Source: Coprinellus micaceus
Lineage: Eukaryota > Basidiomycota > Agaricomycetes > Agaricales > Psathyrellaceae
Reading direction: 5' to 3'
Length of the DNA stretch: 64,000 nucleotides
Assembly (NCBI GenBank): GCA_951394405.1
Contig: OX596338.1
Location: 2,666,001 to 2,730,000, forward strand
The translations under genes were made by a program, and so were the position numbers. Every line of letters begins with the position of its first letter. Within the stretch, counting starts at the first letter, position 1. This document shows, one piece after another, positions 59,730 to 64,000 of this stretch. The notes below the pieces were generated by a model. That model ran no database searches and had not been told where the DNA came from. It saw only the letters and a list, made by a program, of their open reading frames with translations.

Positions 59730-61513
59730 CTAGTTGTACACCTGGTACAGTGGTGTACTCGAGAACTTGGTGCCTTGCCTCACGACCTTCTCGACCGCAT
59801 CCAAGAAGTCTCGCTCGGTGGCAACCTTTCTCCGTGCACGGATAGCGAACATGCCAGCTTCGGTTGCTACTGATCGCAACTCAGCACCGGTCGTGTTGGG
59901 GCAGAGACGGGCGATGAGGTCGAAGCGGATGTCACGCTCCACGCTCATACTCCTGGCGTGGATGCGGAGAATATGGGCACGCCCTTCGTTGTCGGGTAAT
60001 GAGAACTCGACGCGACGATCTAGACGACCAGGACGAAGGAGGGCGGGATCAAGAGTATCAGGTCTGAATAACGATTTAGTATAGCGCTGAAGCTCGAAGC
60101 TGGATCGCACGCACCGGTTGGTGGCCATGAGCACCTTGATATTCCCTCGAGGGTCGAAACCGTCCAACTGGTTAATCAATTCCAACATCGTCCTCTGCAC
60201 CTCATTATCTCCACCAGCACCATCGTCGAAACGGGCACCACCGATAGCGTCGACTTCGTCGAAGAAGATAATGCACGCCTTCTTACTCCTCGCCATCTCG
60301 AACAGTTCACGAACCATACGAGCACCCTCTCCAACATACTTCTGGACGAGTTCCGAACCGATTACACGAATAAAGGTGGCGTCTGTCCGGTTGGCCACTG
60401 CACGAGCACAGAGTGTCTTTCCAGTACCGGGAGGGCCAAAGAGGAGGACACCCTTTGGCGGGTCGATACCAAGATTGACGAATCGTTCTGGCTGCAGAGC
60501 TGTAAGTATATATAACCCATGGCATAAACGAAGGGGCGCACCGAAAGCAGAGGTGTCTCCACGACCTCACGCAGCTTCTCAATCTGCTCTTTGCAGCCAC
60601 CGACATCCGAATATGTCACATCAGGCTTCTCTTCGACCTGCATCATCGTCACGGAAGCGTCAATCTTGGGGGGGAGGGGAATTTGGATCTGATACTTGGT
60701 TCGGTCAACGCTGAAATAGGCACGTCAGCTTCAAGTCCTCTTGAGAGCAGGAAACGCAGTGCACACCCGACTCGCATACCCTCTTCAATATCGGATGCAG
60801 CAACCCGGTCACCAAGACCAACGACGAACTTCGCAATCTGCTTGATGTTGATGACATACTTGTCTTGTTCGTCGGCGCCCTTGTTTCCTTGAGCGGCGCC
60901 AGGAGCGTTCACCGCCTTCGCGGCCTCGGCGAGTGCGGGATCCATGGGGATTATCTTAGTGCATCGTGCGACTTGGAGTGGGTGCTCTTCACCCATACGC
61001 TGCCTATCGGCGGGAAGATCCCAAAGGTTGGGAGGCGCTAAACCAGTGTCGGATTCCTTGACACCTGCAGAACATTAAGTTTGGGAGGAAACCTAAGGAT
61101 GGAAATAACGCACCAAGTTTCTCGTTAATGCGTTTCTGAACCTCTTTAATATCCTTCTCGACATCCTTCAACTTGTTCGCATATGGACCTTGACCCTACG
61201 GAGAGTATGAGAACATGCGCGTGGGTGTCTACAGATGTAATACGAACGTAGGTCTTGAGAATCTGAATGTCGCTATCATCGAGCGCTGTTGGGTGGCTAA
61301 TAAGAAAACGTCTAGACGGTTTCAAGACCAGAAACACGCACCGACAATCTTCTCGTCCGCCTTGTCGTCGGCCCGCTTCTCATCTGGAGACTGTGTCAGT
61401 ACCCCGAGTTCTCCCAATCCCTCTTATCGCGTACATTTCTCCCAGTCACTATAGCCAGATATTGTCAGCTAATCCAGTGCAAAAGAGGGATATCCTTACG
61501 CTTTCGGGGGCAT
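59730..61513 (-). CDS. RPT1: 26S proteasome regulatory ATPase subunit RPT1
   Basis: One of six AAA+ ATPases that unfold substrates and open the 20S gate. The ATG at 61513 gives [20 protein letters not shown], the hallmark RPT1 start, which needs a 14-nt exon around 61444-61458 to read correctly. It continues [29 protein letters not shown] [20 protein letters not shown] and [13 protein letters not shown]. The AAA core has [20 protein letters not shown], Walker [21 protein letters not shown], the substrate loop [19 protein letters not shown], Walker [21 protein letters not shown], the arginine-finger region and the C-terminal QVYN. One 5' junction, near 61320-61360 ([15 protein letters not shown]), is uncertain because the donor is weak. 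Divergent from VMA1 across 150 bp. Confidence 0.95.
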
Positions 61514-61663
61514 GGTGGATGTAGTTGAAGAGGGGCAATAATGACGGCGACTCTGAAGCGCCATTACGCGTCTCTGATCACGTGTGGGAGATCGGGAATA
61601 GCCGAATGGCTGGTCTCGGGGTGAGTAGCGCCTGCGCTCCTGCCCTTACCACGACAATCCAAT

Positions 61664-63998
<2,335 letters not shown>

Positions 63999-64000
63999 TT

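Overview
The window looks like nuclear DNA of a filamentous basidiomycete, most likely an Agaricomycete. Genes are dense and on both strands, and most are broken by many introns of about 45-75 bp with GT...AG ends. The protein set is fungal: Zn2Cys6 regulators, a Bni1-type formin, class V myosin with DIL tail, an SKT5/CHS4-type Sel1 protein and a Pom1/Dyrk2-type kinase. Two degraded genes belong to families I know only as expanded in Agaricomycetes. I saw no rRNA, tRNA, CRISPR array or intact transposon. Gene models were spliced by eye; where I summed exon lengths I say so.

Layout. 1-8.0 kb: the 3' part of a Zn2Cys6 transcription factor, a diacylglycerol-kinase-type lipid kinase, UMP/CMP kinase and a Nup37-like WD40 protein. 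8.4-19.4 kb: formin and myosin V, divergent from one 237-bp promoter. 20-21 kb: a decayed ubiquitin-like fusion gene. 21.6-23 kb: GAL7. 23.1-25.4 kb: two tandem paralogues for small Cys-rich single-pass membrane proteins; the left copy has its first exon and proximal promoter inverted. 25.8-32 kb: PNKP, a Nudix hydrolase, SDA1 and an RGG-tailed protein. 32.2-38.7 kb: phosphoglycerate kinase, a PHD/JmjC demethylase and the SKT5-type chitin synthase activator. 39.5-40.3 kb: a second pseudogene. 40.8-46.4 kb: a DDX41 helicase, an ING-type PHD protein and an orphan intronless ORF. 47.6-50.1 kb: a four-helix-bundle plus pseudokinase protein that resembles MLKL in layout. 50.3-64 kb: a small Zn2Cys6 protein, a DYRK kinase, a mitochondrial PDK-type kinase, proteasome ATPase RPT1 and V-ATPase subunit A.

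How the genes work together. Most are housekeeping. Several serve polarized growth: formin lays actin cables, myosin V moves along them, the SKT5-type protein activates chitin synthase at growth sites, and the DYRK kinase is of the Pom1 polarity type. PNKP and the Nudix hydrolase, both acting on nucleic-acid or nucleotide substrates, face each other across 78 bp. The two most interesting items are the roughly 150-bp microinversion at 24.1-24.25 kb, whose ends can be read by comparison with the neighbouring paralogue, and the predicted MLKL-like pseudokinase, a candidate for regulated cell death or non-self response.
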